Positions 10,101 through 23,700 of a stretch of 64,000 nucleotides of DNA are shown here, piece by piece. Under the pieces are notes generated by a model. That model saw only the letters and a list, made by a program, of their open reading frames with translations, ran no database searches and was not told where the DNA came from. This DNA is from Papilionanthe hookeriana x Papilionanthe teres (lineage: Eukaryota; Streptophyta; Magnoliopsida; Asparagales; Orchidaceae), in the NCBI GenBank assembly GCA_022702705.1, contig CM040424.1, positions 138,867,665-138,931,664 of the forward strand, in the 5' to 3' direction. Numbering within the stretch: position 1 is the stretch's first letter; each line of letters opens with the position of its first letter. Both the position numbers and the translations under genes were made by a program.

Positions 10101-13100
10101 GGTGCACACCAGTCGGAGACGACGACCAGCCACCTTTGGATCGAGCATGTATCGACTAGATGACTCAATTTGCATCGGAACAGAGAACGGTATGTGAACC
10201 GCGGGCCCCCGGAACGCTGAGTCAGATGGCAGTGTCGAATAGGGAGGCGACACGTGGGCTTTCAGAGCTGCCGAGGATAAGTCGGCGCTGCGTGGATAAG
10301 TATATAAATAGGATTTTTTCTATTTATTTAAATTCCTGAAACTTAGAAAATCATATCTTTGTGTAGAAAATCACAAAATTAAAATAAAAATACCCTCTTG
10401 CTCAGTAAACAGAGGAGAATAATGTGGAAAAAGAATTGAGATAGTTTGATGAGTAATGTATTTTTAAATAATTATTTACTCATTTAAGTATTTTAATTCT
10501 CCATTTGCATAGACAATTCACCATGGCATGAGACCATAAGCCTTCTGAAGCCTCTGATCTTGGGAACATTCCCTGAATTTTTCAAGGTCAGAGGCTATCT
10601 CTATGGCAAGTTATGTATTTTTCAAGTTTATGTCACTGTTTTTAGTATTTTAATTCCATTAATTAGCATATTACTTAGAAAATTCTAGGAAAATTTGGGG
10701 AAGTTTCTTAGGAACAGAGGAACCTATGATAATTATGTTTTGAATTAATTAATTAAGAATAACCCTAATTGGCCTAATTACTCAAAGCTAACTTTTAATT
10801 AATTATGGTTAACCGCACATCAAAAGAACTTAAAAATAATTCTCTACTGATCTTTAGGATCAGAGGGACCTCACATAAAAATTTGGAATCAATTGGAAAT
10901 GTTTTAACCCTACTAAATGGATTAATTAAGTCACATGAGTAAAATTAAACTTTGAAAATTCATAACTCCAAAAATACATTTTAAAAATTCACCAAATTGG
11001 TTTTGGAACTTCCCTGGTATTAGAGGATTCTAAAAAAAATTAAAATTAGAATTTTCTAAAAATCTTCATTTTTCACCATACTTTAATATTTTAATAATTA
11101 AAAAATCATAAAAATCACAAAAATATTAACAATTATAAACTGTCGTATTTCACCTCCTAATCACTTAGGAACAAACCAAATATTTTTCCTAAGCCTCAAA
11201 TTAAAGATATTGAATTTTAAATCCCTAAAACAATTTTTGAATTAAAAAATGAATTTTTCAACATTTTCACTAAATTAATTTTAATAAAACAAATAAAAAT
11301 CAGAAAATTATAAAAGTTGTTTCTCTGAACTCCTTAAGGTTAGAGAGATTTAAGAAAAATATAAAATCAATTTTTCAACTTTAATTTTATTTTATAATTG
11401 ATTAATACTCCAAAAATCAAAATAATTATAATAAATAAAATTTAATTCAAAAAATCACCAAAACTGGTCGAAGTGGTCCTCTGGTCAATAGGAACATCTC
11501 ATAATTTTCTTAAGAACAGAAACCTTGTCTTGGTCATGTTGTTGAATTTCCATTGAAAATCCCTATTTGTCATTAAAATAATTATATAAATTAAATTAAA
11601 TTCAGAAAAATCAAATTTTCTCCTCTAATGTCTTAATTGACATATGAGTGAAGTGACATAAAAATTTCAGGCTTATTTGAGCTCAATTTGATGAGTTATG
11701 AAATAATTAAGCTTAAGAGGGCATATTAATAATTAAGAATTTTAACCCCTAATCAAAACTTTAGGCTTAATCAAACTGGGGAGTAAAATATTTGATCTTA
11801 ATTCTTTCTTAGATATTGAAACTTTGGAAAATAAAAGGGTAGGAACTCATTGATCACTTCTAACAAACCAAAAAAAAATAAAACCTTAATTAATTAAATA
11901 ATTTGAATTTTGGAAGAATAATTAAAATTTTGGATTATTAAAATGGGGATATAATTTAGAGAGACTATAATCACTTAAACTAAAATCCCCAAATGAACCA
12001 CTTTAATTATATTTAACTCTTAATTAAACTTAAGATGATAATTGAAATTAATAAATTATTAATAAAGAAAAAGTAACCCTTAATTAAATTAAAACTTAAA
12101 ATATTAAATAACTTGATAATTAAATTGGAATAAATTTAAAACATTAAAAAATTATTAATTTCAAAAATTACTTGAAAGCAAATTTAAAACAAACTTGAAA
12201 CATCAAAATCAATTTCACAAAAATAATTCTTAATCAAAATTAAATTAAACCAATTAAAAGTTAATCTAGAATATTGCAATTAAATTAAAATTAAATCATT
12301 AAAGTCTAAATTAAATAATTTAAACTCCTCTTTCAATTCAAATAGTTTAAAACACTTAAGAATAAAACAACTTGAACACTATTCCAAACTTAAATTTATT
12401 AAAATTTTATAACTAAATTAAATCACCTTAAAACATTAATTCTAATTTTAAATCATTGAAATTCTTAATGAATTAATTTGCCCCTAAAGACTTTTATCAT
12501 TATAAATCTTAAATGGAGCATCAAGTGAGATGTCACTTCATTCATGAGATAATCAAATGTCCTAAGTTCACTGAGTAAGAGTTAAAACTTAACTAAAAAT
12601 TTCTGGATGATTGATTCATCTCTACGATAAAAATTCATTTAGACTCGAAATAATCTCAGAAGTATTGAAAAGTTATTTAGAACCCGTTCTAAGCACTTCC
12701 TCAATACAATGAGGTGTTTTAAGAAGAATAATTGAACTTAATTGTTCTTTGGTGAAGAAAACCATCCACAAAATATAAAGAACCTAGATGTCATAGGAAC
12801 TAACTAGCAGTGGGATTAGGATCTTGGTAGACAACCAAAACCTTTCCTTTAGCTTTACTTAGGTACTTGTTGAAAATATTTAAATGTTCTAACATGTATT
12901 TTAAGTGCAGCTTGGAATGACGAGAAGACCCTCCAGGTACACTTTTACTTTATTGCAATTTACTTTATTGCAAATTATTTACCTGCACTGCGCTTTACTT
13001 TTCTTGCATGATAAATAGCATTGTTGCATGAAAACTGAAACCTTTAGGATAGCCACAAAAACGAAACCTTAAATTAAAAGTCATACAAGATAAAATTCAC

Positions 13101-14429
13101 CACCATAACATCTAAAATATAAAATAACTCAAAATTTAATCACAAACAGAACAATAAAACCACAACTTTAACTAAATTAAAACGTCTCATTGAATGATCG
13201 GGAATACCTCGGATGATGTAATCCACGTGTTGCTAACAGGATTTCCCACGGTCTAAATGAAAGTGTGAAACTCATTCAGTTGAGTTTAGCAAATTCATCT
13301 GGACTAAGTGAATCTGATGAAAATAACGGTGCCGGGATGACGGAACCGTGGGATCTTAATCGGTTATGTTCAATCAACTTTAAGATTTTTTTTAATTAAA
13401 ACACTAAATACATTTGGACTTTAAGATTTCTCTAAACCAAGACACTTTTCTCATCCCATGATTTTCACCCTCTAAAACCAAACCTCTGCAACAACAATGA
13501 ACCTGAAGCATAGTGGGCAGCACGGCCATCATCGTCAGCAAAACTCGGGTCTACTTCAATAAAACCATTCTTATAATTAAATAACCAAGCCATATGATTT
13601 GAAGGTAGTTTGCCTGGTGCAACATAAATCCTCAACCTTTTTGTTAGGCACTTGCATAATCATTTTATGCAAATTAAGTCCTAACCGGTCTTAGGATTCC
13701 GAGGTAGTTGTTTGGTACGACATAAGCCCTCACATCTCCAAGACTATTTGTATGATTGTGTCATACGAATATAAGTCTTAATTAACTAAAATTGGTAGAA
13801 TCGAAATATTAAATAAATTCTTAAATTGAAACCAAACAATAGGATAGTTTGGGAAGTTGCCAAGATTCTTCTTGGATCCTCAGCTTCTCCTACTTCTCTT
13901 CCTTTGGACTCTTAAAATAAATTGTTCCAAATTTGATCCATTCCCAATTGAAATTTCCAAAATCCAATTGTTTGATAACCTTAAACTTTGAAATTCTTGA
14001 GATCAAAACCACTGATCATTATCGAGAGTTTTCTTAAATGATTCCCGTCATTTAAGATGTAATTAACTATAGGGGCTTGCCCTTATAGGGAACTTTAAGA
14101 ACCCGGAGTAATATAAACCCTGCTTAATTCCTTCATATTAAGCAGGGGAATTTGTCGACTTATAAAATTGGTTCACAGACCAAACGGATGTCACAAATCT
14201 TCTAGTTTATTTAATCGAGCCCAATCGTCAAGCAGTGTGTTTGTTCTTCGAGATAGATACACGGTTTGTGGTGTGGTGCTCATTTATATAAACTATTTGG
14301 GATGTGAGATCAGTTTGATTTCAAATCCTAAAATTTTAAATTTAAAAATTATTTTTAAAACCAAATGCTTCTTTCAAGTTATATATAATTATAAATTAAA
14401 CACACAAACCTAAAAAAAATACGCCGACA
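7140..14429 (-). mobile_element. Copy B of giant TG..CA family, inverted relative to A
   Basis: The reverse complement aligns with copies A and C over essentially the full length. Read on the plus strand, it starts TGTTGACC at 7140 and its other end is near 14429 (CCGACA). Compared with C, it lacks a stretch of about 45-60 bases close to that outer end. Landmarks in reverse order are the A/C-biased region (about 7640-8960), the GC-rich block (about 10015-10300), the CACGG block (about 13195-13355) and hairpins (14020-14147). The flanking 5-mers, CCATC (7135-7139) and AGAAA (14430-14434), do not match, so no target-site duplication is visible. The ends may have been rearranged. Confidence 0.72.
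14118..14147 (-). other. Conserved 11-bp-stem hairpin in copy B
   Basis: CCCTGCTTAAT (14118-14128) pairs perfectly with ATTAAGCAGGG (14137-14147) across an 8-base loop. It is the counterpart of the hairpin at 64-93 in copy A. Confidence 0.7.
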
Positions 14430-16059
14430 AGAAATTTTTAATGTTTCATCCTTCCAATTTTATTACATAGGACTTACATTTGCATGATACTGATCATACA
14501 AATAGCATAGAAGATAAAAAAGATTTATGTAGTACCAAACGATGACCTCAGAATCCTAAAACGAGTCAGGTCTTATTTTGCTCACTGTGCAGGAGTCTAA
14601 AGATAAGTTAAGGATTTATGTCGCAATAGGCAGAAAACCTCGAAATCCTATAGCTTGTTGTTTAATTCTAGGGAAAATATTTGTTGTTGTAGACTGGTTT
14701 CTCTTTCGAAGATGTCCTACAGTTTCTCATCTTTCTACCCACGGCGTCTGCTCCAAGCTCCTATTTGAAGTTGCAGTGCTAGAGTCTAAGGTTCAAATAA
14801 ATTTATCGAGTGTGTTTCAATGTTCTAGTTTTGTTGTTGTGGTTTTGTTTTTTTTTGTTTTTTGTGTTATTTAGGGAAATTTTAATTTAATTAAAGCGAC
14901 ACTGATTAGAATCCCACGGTTGCCTCATTCCGGCACCACTATTTTCTTTCGGATTGACTTAATCTAAACAAATTGTTACACTAAATTAAACTGGGGAAAT
15001 CTCATTAACAACCGTAGGTTACCTCATCTGAGGGTTTCCCATAATCCAAAAGAAGTTATTTTAGGGTGCTCGCTAAGTTGAAAAGTGTAGTAAATTTTTG
15101 AAAGCACGTTTTTGTTTCGTTTATTTTATCCTACAAGTTTGCATGGTAAATTACAATTAAATAAAATGTACTGAAAAGTAAAGTGCAGTAAAGTAAAGTT
15201 CAATAAATGGATTGTGAAAGCATACCAGGTCTTCTACTACCGCTACATGGTTAGCCCATAAAGCATAATCTGATTTGCAGAAAATTTAAATAAATTGCTG
15301 GAAAAAAATTAAGCGGAGCAAGAAAAATCTAATACATAAAAAGTAGAAAAGTACACCACAAGAAACACAAACAAGAAAACTCATAGTCACATATGGAAAA
15401 CCAAGACTAGGTATAAGACATCAGTAAAGGTGGGGGCTCAAAGCTGGATTGTGCTCTTCCCATCCTTGAGTAAGAGTTACTAACCCGACAACATATAGAG
15501 GGCAGTCCTAACCTCTATCCAAGTGACTAACCATGGACTTTTATAAATTTTCATTAAATTTCTTTAATTTTCATTTGAAATTTCTCATGCAAAGTTTGTT
15601 TTAACAGGAAAAATAAATTTTATTTCAATTTTTGTAAAGTGGTGTAGTCCACAGGTCAGTCACTCTAATCAAGCTAAGATTAATAACAACCTAAGTGTGT
15701 CCGGGGCAACAATCCCATAAAGAGTCGGTGAATAGTTTCATCAATCCTTTACTCTCCCTTATTGAAGGTCCATGAGGTAGGAGATAACATGCCTAAAAAT
15801 TCCTGCATCATATCGTATCCCTCATTTTAGAACACATTAGCATTATCGCCATTGCCCTAACCACCTAGACCTCAAACTTATACCAGTCCGATGATACATA
15901 TGTGGAAAAAAAATGTTCCTAGTTGCTCACAAGGAAATAAATACCTTATAGAAGACTTAACTCCTTGAGCATTGGGTTATAAATGTAAGTTAAGTAGTTT
16001 AGGGCATTTATATTGATTCAGGTGAATTAACAGGTCCCGGGGCATAACTTGGTTGGTCC
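14430..16059 (+). mobile_element. Copy D, left part: older diverged family member
   Basis: From 14430 to about 15300 the sequence follows copy A from about position 410 onwards with many substitutions. It includes the TCATACAAATAGC segment, the CCCACGG block (about 14910-15060) and the GCATACC segment near 15220. From about 15300 to 16054 I no longer recognise the family with confidence and see no gene. D is broken on the left where it meets copy B. On the right it is interrupted by the gypsy element at 16060 and resumes at 33459 with the target duplication GGTCC. Confidence 0.6.
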
Positions 16060-17490
16060 TGGTGCGACTTTTTTAATTTGCCAAAATTTATGAACTCAGA
16101 TTTATATATACATTGATTTAGTTTTCTATTGAGTCACACAATTAAAAGCAAGTATATGCATCACTCAAATAATACAAAGCTCTAATAGAGTCCTGGTTAT
16201 CGATCCAACGAGGAGGCAATTTATTTTGTAATGTAGCAGAGAAATTACATCACTAATCATTACACAATTACAATATTTATTAATAATTAAATATGAATAA
16301 AAAATTGCAGTTAATAATTCTACTGAAGTACGTTCCAACTTCCTAACAAAGTTAACTAACACAAGAGTAAATTTATAACAAAAGTTCAATTATAAGAAAG
16401 AATCTGCCTCCTCTCCAATGATAATGTGATGATTTAGTGATAGATCAATGATGCAAATGTATTGTGCCAAAAAAGAGCATTCCTATTCTTTACCCTCTTC
16501 CAGGCGCATAAAGAATATTGGCTAATCCTAAGTTCAGTCCCCAAATCCGTGGTTAGGCTGGGAGGATACTGGCTCTCACTCTATAGCTCCCACTTGCCTT
16601 TGCATGAAGGCTAACTCTGCTTTAGTTTCCAAACCCTAGAACCAAAATGGGGATTTCAATCTGTCACTCTAAAATCTCCAATTCTACGCCCATCAAAATA
16701 TATTTCCCTATTTATTTGCACTCAAATCCCATGAACTACGTCACTCATTCATGAACATTGAATGTGACCTTTACTTTTGTTGTGGAACTCAGAATCCTTT
16801 CGGAGCATATGTTTCTCAGTAAGTTTTAGTAATTAAACAAATCAAAAAGTAAATGAAGAATGAAGTGAAAAGGTCCTCACAAATTCTCCATAATAAATCT
16901 TCACATCATTTTCATATCACAACATCAACACATCACATGAAAAGGAGAAAGACAAAGAAATCTACTCAAGACTCATGAAGAAAAGATAACAAAATAAGGA
17001 TTTTATATATAAAAGCAATGTCATACAAATAAAGTAAAGAAAAGATAACTTATCTCAAACTCTTCTGCAAGCGAATCTCAAGGAATTCATTTGACTCCTC
17101 TTCTTTCTTCACAACAATACACAATTCTCTCTTTAGATAAGAAAGTTAGAAGAAATCTCTCACTTTTTCTCTCCTCGTACACTCCTTGGAAGAGAACACA
17201 CATAAACCCTAGATGGACTCTCTACACTACAATAATGAAAATACACACTCTCTCCTCACTCACACACACTAAAAACTCTCTTCCCCTCTCTAAACTTGGC
17301 TTCAAAATAGTTTGAATTCAGCTATAATTGATTTCCCAAAAGTTTCCTTAAGCATCCCTCCAAAATTCAGCTAAATACATTGAATCTAGTTTAAAACCGG
17401 GATAGGGCACGGTCCGGCGCAGGATAGGGCGCAGACAGACGCTAATTTTTGCCTTCTGGTTAAAACGCTCTGTAAATTGGCGTGGTCCAG

Positions 17491-19160
17491 TGATCACTGA
17501 AAATTTTATTAAAAAATTCATACCTATTTTTGATGAAATTTCACTTTAAAGAAAGGTATTTTCTTTATTTTGTTGCAAGAATGGAGAATTTAGGTGATAA
17601 AAGTAAAAATCATAAAAAGGAGCAAATTTGGAGCAAAAAGGAAGAAAATAATGAAATTTGTGCTGAGTCACCGACGGTGAGATCGAGCCCACCGACGGCG
17701 AGGCTACGAGGAGACATTTCTGAAGGAATTATAACTGTCTCGCTGACAGCGAGCCCGAGCCCGCTGACAGCGAGCTAGCACGATTCGAAGACCTTCTAGA
17801 AACCTCGCCAACAACGAGGTAGTTCATCGCCGACGGCGAGCTAGTTCAAATGGCGCAGATACATTGAACCTGGACACTTTTTGAAGGGATGCTTACACAC
17901 CTCTTGGTCCTTTGCTCACCTCTATATATAGAGGCCGAAATTCAGCTTATAAGTGTTTTAGTGTGTGATATATGTGTGTTTTAGTGTGTGTTTTAGTGTG
18001 TGTTTTAGTGTGTGTTAATTGGTGTTATTGGGTGTTAAGTGTTATAAGTGTGTTAATTTGAGTCTTTAGTGAGTCTTTAGTGAGTTAGTGCGTTTTTAGT
18101 GAGTTTTGCTGTACTGGAAGGAAGAGTCAAAGGAACTGTGAGGAGTCTGCTTGGGGATAAATCGAGATAAGTATTTGTATTTATTGTTTTTAACTTTAAA
18201 TGAAATCCATGCTTATTTTAGTTCCCATGCATTCCGAGTAGTTTATTAGTCTTTCTCCTCGTTTATGAAATTAAGTGATCTGGATGAACTAAAAATAGAA
18301 GTACTTTTATATATTAATAAATTGTGATAATTTTTACTTAAAACTTAATTTACTTTCAAACTGACCATTTGATTTGTTAAAATGTGTTGATTATCAACTA
18401 TAGTAAAAATTACATCTGATATTCGGGGAATTCAAAAGCCTTGGAAGGAAGGTGCAAATAAATATGGAAATAATATCACTGGGCGTAGAATTGAGCATTT
18501 TAGTGTGACAGACTAAAATATTCGATTTGGTCATATTGTTTGAGAGTCGAAGTGTAGATGTTAGCCCTTAGGCGAGGGGAACGTGGGAGCTCCGAAGTGG
18601 CGATCGGTATCCTCCCAGCCTAGCCGCAGATTCAGTAATCAAACATAGGATTAGTCAATATTCCTTACTCCTGGACCAAAGGGTAAAGAATAGGAATGCT
18701 CATATTTGTCACAATACCTTAAAATTATCTATTTAAATTCATCCATCACTTAAATTTCTAAACAAAGGGGAAAGATACTTTTTCTGAATAGTTAAGACTT
18801 ATTTAGCAATTAGTTTAATTTCCTGCACTTTCAATACATATTAATTTTCTACTTAGTTAAGTTACCTAATTAAAATACTTAGTTTACTTTATTGCACTTA
18901 AATTTAGAATTCCAAATTTTCATATACTATTTTTATTATTATTATTATTTTAAAATTAGCTCGTTATTTAATTTTCTCTTTCCCCGTGGGATCGATAACT
19001 GGGACTCCACTAGAGCCTCGTATTACTTGATACGATATCTATACTTACATAGCATCCACAACATAAACAATTACAATTCTATACATATAATATAGGGGGG
19101 TCAAGTTTTTGGCGTCGTTGCAATTAAATTAAAAATATCATAATATAAAATTGTGGGTCA
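17491..19160 (+). mobile_element. Solo LTR of a related gypsy family inside the 3' LTR
   Basis: It begins TGATCACTGAAAATTTT, like the host family's LTR start, but in the opposite orientation, and ends GTGGGTCA. The flanks TCCAG (17486-17490) and TCCAA (19161-19165) fit a 5-bp target duplication with one change. Its length, 1670 bp, is close to the 1657 bp of the host LTR. Near its end lies TTTTTGGCGTCGTTGC (about 19107-19122), which resembles the primer-binding region of these elements, so the true LTR edge could be at about 19104 with a short internal remnant. It contains a GC-rich hairpin array absent from the host LTR. Confidence 0.7.
17665..17842. repeat. Array of six short GC-rich palindromes
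   Basis: Six related imperfect palindromes lie within about 175 bases: TCACCGACGGTGA (17668-17680), CCACCGACGGCG (about 17689-17700), CTCGCTGACAGCGAG (17739-17753), CCGCTGACAGCGAG (17761-17774), CCTCGCCAACAACGAGG (17803-17819) and TCGCCGACGGCGA (17827-17839). Bases on the two arms change together (CCGACGG against CTGACAG). The surrounding LTR is otherwise AT-rich. The function is unknown; it could be a hairpin-forming leader or a protein-binding array. Confidence 0.7.
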
Positions 19161-19378
19161 TCCAATGCGGGTGATAGCGCCGTTCAGCGCTAATTCAATT
19201 AAATGCACTTTTCCTCTATTTTGCTCCAAATTTGCTCCTTTTTGCTTTCTTTCGCTCCAAAGGCCTAAAATCATTGTACCTGCATGAAATCATGAAAAAT
19301 ACATTTCTTTAAAGTGCAATATCATCAAAACTAGGTATGAAATGAACATTAAAAAGCTATCAAATTTTCAGTGAATTA

Positions 19379-19393
19379 AGTTCCCCCAAACTT
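19379..19393 (-). other. Polypurine tract next to the 3' LTR
   Basis: On the minus strand a purine-rich AAGTTTGGGGGAACT directly precedes the LTR start. This is the expected place and composition for the second-strand primer of a gypsy element. A second run of the same type lies at about 20214-20230. Confidence 0.6.
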
Positions 19394-20519
19394 AACAATT
19401 ACTTGTCCTCAAGTAATGTAGTTAATACATAAAATAATGATCCACTGCAATGAACTTTCTTTCTAGAATACTTGAATAATTCAAGTAAATTCTGCAGGTA
19501 TAAGACTATATAGTCATCAAGTTTAAGAGTTCTAGTCTTCTATTCATTTCAAAAATGACTGTAGATTGTCCTATTAAAGCACTTAAAAGGATTACATGAA
19601 AAGAAGTTTATGAGAATACTACCAGTAAAGATGCTAATCCATACATATAAGTTCAGGAAAGTAATTAAGTTTTTCCCTTTAGGTAGGTTCAAGTGAAGCC
19701 AATTTTTTATTAGGCATCTCCTCAAGCTTTTCCTCACTTTTTTCTTTACTTTTTCTTCTATTTCTCTTCCATTTTTTTTCTTTTGCTTTTTTGCTTTTCT
19801 TTTTCAAGTGAGGATTACTATATCTGGATAGCCTTTAATAATTTTGACCTTCATCCTTCTCACCTTAAATTTGAAACTTACCATAATGCTTTACCCTATA
19901 GGCATTCCATTAGCTTATTATTGATTCATCATAGAGTCACAATCCTTTCCTTTCACATAAAATTTTAAGTTTCTTAATATTTCAGAAATACAGTTTTTCT
20001 TACTTTGAATAGTTAACTATAGCCCTATTCTCTTATACCAAATATCTTAGCCTACAAAATTACTTTTCATTACCAAAAACTTCCATTCAAGTCCACCAAA
20101 GTACTTACATAAAATCAAAATACAGTTATCTGAAATTGAGTTCTATCTGAGAAAATCATGTTAATAATTTTGAAAATACTTTTAAATGAGAACAACTAAT
20201 AGTTAATTCTTTCCCTCCCCCAAACTTAAATTTTTGAATATCAATAAGATTAGCATAGGTAGAAAGAAAAGATTTAAACATATATATAATTCATACCTCA
20301 ATATGTTGGGCTTTTCATACCTTTGAAGTTAGGTAAGTCTTCTTCATAAATTAGAACAGTAGGCCTGAAATAATAAAGAGCATTTCTACACACAAATATA
20401 TGTTAGAAATTTGCAGGGTGAAGAAGTTTGAGATCTTAAAACATAAAACATCAACTAAACACATAAGACATTAACATTCAACTGTTACAATCACAGATTA
20501 AACTAATAAACTAAATACA
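19394..20519 (-). other. Non-coding remainder of the gypsy internal region
   Basis: AT-rich sequence lies between the reverse-transcriptase remnant and the polypurine tract. I find no recognisable RNase H, integrase or envelope-like segment on either strand; short open frames at 19549-19737 and 19783-19968 show no family features. In a complete element this interval would be several kilobases of pol, so a deletion is likely. Confidence 0.5.
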
Positions 20520-20682
20520 TAACACATTAACATCCTCCTGCAACCATAAATTGACAATTTTCTCAGTTTAGGACTAGATTTGTTCTTCCACACACCTCTA
20601 AAACTTTTTTTAAGTTGCATAGGCATGCTTCAAATGAATCTCCAAATACTGAGAAATCATCCATAAACACTTCTATTCCATC
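20520..20682 (-). pseudogene. Downstream fragment of gypsy reverse transcriptase
   Basis: Read on the minus strand, this piece begins at the insertion site of copy E and carries the catalytic MDD box (FMDDFSVFG) of gypsy reverse transcriptases, followed by a segment typical of the RT thumb start. A stop codon follows within about 35 residues, and recognisable similarity ends near 20520. It continues the RT fragment at 28553-29108, from which it is separated by the 7865-bp copy E plus the duplicated 5 bases. It is non-functional. Confidence 0.8.
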
Positions 20683-22849
20683 TGATAGTGGTTTCGTCGT
20701 GTCGAAGATTTTCTTGGATATCGATGTCGATTTGGAGTCGTCACTCTGTTTTTCTATAATATTATCCTAATCTTCAATAAATCTTATTTCTTTAGATCCT
20801 GTAAAAGAATCCTTGAATAATAAGAAATTTGAAGAAAATAAGGGCTAATAATATAGAAAATAGTAGAAAAAGAGATGTCGATGATAATCCTTAAAATGAA
20901 GATTCTAGAATTGTCATATCCTAGAAATTCTATATCAAGATAATGAAATTTTGGTAACCAGAGATTTTTAGATATAATATCTAATAGGAGTTCTTTAAAT
21001 CTCCTATAGGAGCAAGCTCCCATAGCTAATTCCATCTTAGGCAATTTATAATTGTATAAGAAAACTTCTGATTAATGTTAATCACTTGTTTTTTGAAATG
21101 TTTTTAAGGAAAGATATACCCACTATCAATCTTAAATGTCATTTTATCATGTCAATTTTATCTTGTTGTCATGTCATCTTGTTTATCATTTTTTTTTGTT
21201 TTTCATTTTTGTTTTGTTGTTTGTCATTTTTGTTATGTCATTTATTTGTTTAGTGGCTATCCTAAAAGTTTTGGTTTTATTTCCTTGGTTTTGTCATTTT
21301 AATGTTGTTTATTTTGTTTTGTTTTGTTTTGTCAATATTGTTGTTTTGATGTAGTTGTGATTTTGTTTTGTTTTGTTGTCTTTCATCACGTCTTAGGAAT
21401 GTCATCCTGCAAAACAGAGTTAGCACACCCTATAACATGCAAAGGCAATTTATAATGTAGCTTATTTTCATCCTATAAAGGAAAACATTGTCAGAAAGAA
21501 ATAATGTCAATTTTATTTCTTCAATCTTTTTATTTTGTTTAGTTATATTTTTAGATAACCCGGTCAAGATGTCACTGGCTTCATCGTCCCAGGGTCATCA
21601 GAGGCCTTAATCTACTTAGTCTGAAAGGTGTTTAAACCAGGATTGGAAGATTTCTGTCAGCAACCAGGATTGCGTCGTCCGAGAAATCTTTGTAGATTAA
21701 GAACACTAGGGTTTAAATTGTATTTGGTGATGTTTTTTTCATTATGGTTTTATTTAAGTTTTAGTGACTTTTCTAATTTTAGGTTTGAAAGATTTTAGGT
21801 TTTTTATGATTTCTTAAGATTATTTATGTCATTTCAAGTCAAAATCATCAAGTTTGATGTCTTTTGAACTTAAAGAGTTTTAAACTTGATGTGTTTTAGA
21901 TTTATTATCAATTAAATCTAAAATTTTAATTAAATTTGAGAAATCATTTTTGAGATTTGATTAGATCTAGAAATTTAGATTCAATTTTATTTGAATTTAA
22001 AGATTTAGATCTAATGATTGTTGAAAATTAGATTTAATGTCACAATTAGACTTTAGAATCTTATATTCAAAGTCTTTTGAATCTAATGTTAAGTATAATT
22101 ACAAAATCTAACCTAAGTTAGATTTTTAAATTCTAGATTCATTGTCATTTGAATCCAGAAGAAGTGTTAAGTCTAATATGACTTGATAATCAGATTCAAT
22201 GTCGTTTGAATCTGAATATCTTTGATATAGTAGTTTGAATTTTTTTAAAATCAAAATTTGATTTCAATTTGATTTGGTTTGAATTTAACCTGGTTCAAAT
22301 TGGGTTGAGCCTAAGTTAATCTTGAGTTCATTTCTATTTAGATTTGATTACCTTGAGTTCATGTCTTTTGAACTTAAGTTAAAAATGTTGATTTAGATTC
22401 AATGTAAATTGAATTTAAACTTAAGTCCAAGTCTGTCTGAACCTAAGCTAGAATTATTAATTTAGATTCAATATAAATCGAATCTAGAGTTGAGTTAACT
22501 TAAGTTCATGTCTGTTTGAACTTAAATTATAAATATTAAGTTAAATTCAACTTTTGATTGAACCTGACAATGAATTAACTTAAGTTCAATTTGAGCCTAA
22601 GTTAGAAATGTTGATTGTAGGTTGATCCTAAATTTTAAGTTAACTTGGGTTTAATTTAGGTTGAACCTAAGTTAGATATGTTGAGTTAGGCTCAATATGG
22701 GTTGACCTTGAGGTTTGAGTTAACTTGGGTTCAATTTAGGTCGAAACTATGTTAGATATATTGATTTAGGTTCAATATGTGTTGAACCTAAGGTTTGAAT
22801 TAATTCTAGTTAAAATAGACATAATTAAGGTTTAAATTTTATTTAAAAA

Positions 22850-23700
22850 ATTCTCAAAGGTTAATTAAGTCTAATTAGATTAGACTTAATTAGAATTTAA
22901 AGACCATTCAAGTCTTATTTAAGTAAAACCTAAGATTTAATTAGACTTAACTGGAATTTAAAGTTATTTAAGTCTAATTTAAGTAAGGCTTAAATGTTAA
23001 TTAAGTCTAATAAGTTAGACTTAATTAGAGTATAAGTTTGATTAAACCTTAGTTAATTAAAGTCTAATAGTTTAATTAAGTCTAATGTGATAGACTTTAA
23101 TTATGGTTTAAGATTCATTAAACCTTAGTTGGTTAAGGTTTAATAGTTTAATTAAGTCTAATGTGATAGACTTAATTATGGTTTAGAATTGATTAAACCA
23201 TAGTTGGTTAAGGTTTAATGGTTTAATTAAGTCTAATGTGATAGACTTAATTATGGTTTAAGATTGATTAAACCTTAGTTGGTTAAGGATTAACAGTTTA
23301 ATTAAGTCTAATGTGATAGACTTAATTATGTTTTAGGATTGATTAAACCTTATTTAGTTAAGGTTTAATAGTTTAATTAAGTATAGTGTGATAAACTTAC
23401 TTATGGTTTAAGATTGATTAAACCTTAGTTTGTTAAAGTTTAATAGTTTAATTAAGTCTAATTTGATAGACTTAATTATGGTTTAAGATTGATTAAGGTT
23501 TAATAGTTTTGATTAAGTCTAATGTGAAAGACTTAATTATGGTTTAAGATTTATTAAACCTTATTTAGTTAAGGTTTAATAGTGTAATTAATTCTAATGT
23601 GATAGACTTAATTATCGTTTAAGATTGATTAAACCTTAGTTGGTTAAGGATTAATATTTTAATTAAGTCTAATGTGATAGACTTAATTATTATTTAGTTT
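22850..23700. repeat. 75-bp tandem array, each unit with two perfect hairpins
   Basis: The start GTTTAATTAAG recurs at 23070, 23146, 23221, 23296, 23371 and 23446, a period of 75 bases, with about nine units to 23700 and degenerate ones from 22850. Each unit holds TAATTAAGTCTA paired with TAGACTTAATTA across ATGTGA, and ATTAAACCTTA paired with TAAGGTTTAAT across GTTGGT. These give perfect 12-bp and 11-bp stems. I see no coding potential. Confidence 0.85.

Larger units (their letters stand above)
16060..19378 (-). repeat. 3' LTR of the gypsy element, interrupted by a solo LTR
   Basis: The segments 16060-17490 and 19161-19378 together match the 5' LTR (31802-33458) in order and orientation. 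Shared landmarks are TGGTGC at the inner/outer edge, the CCAATTCTACGCCC region and the GCTCCAAATTTGCTCC region. Together the two pieces come to about 1.65 kb, close to the 1657-bp 5' LTR. The LTR's first bases on the minus strand read TAATTC where the 5' LTR has TGATCC, a decayed TG. Two related LTR families share much of this sequence. Confidence 0.82.
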
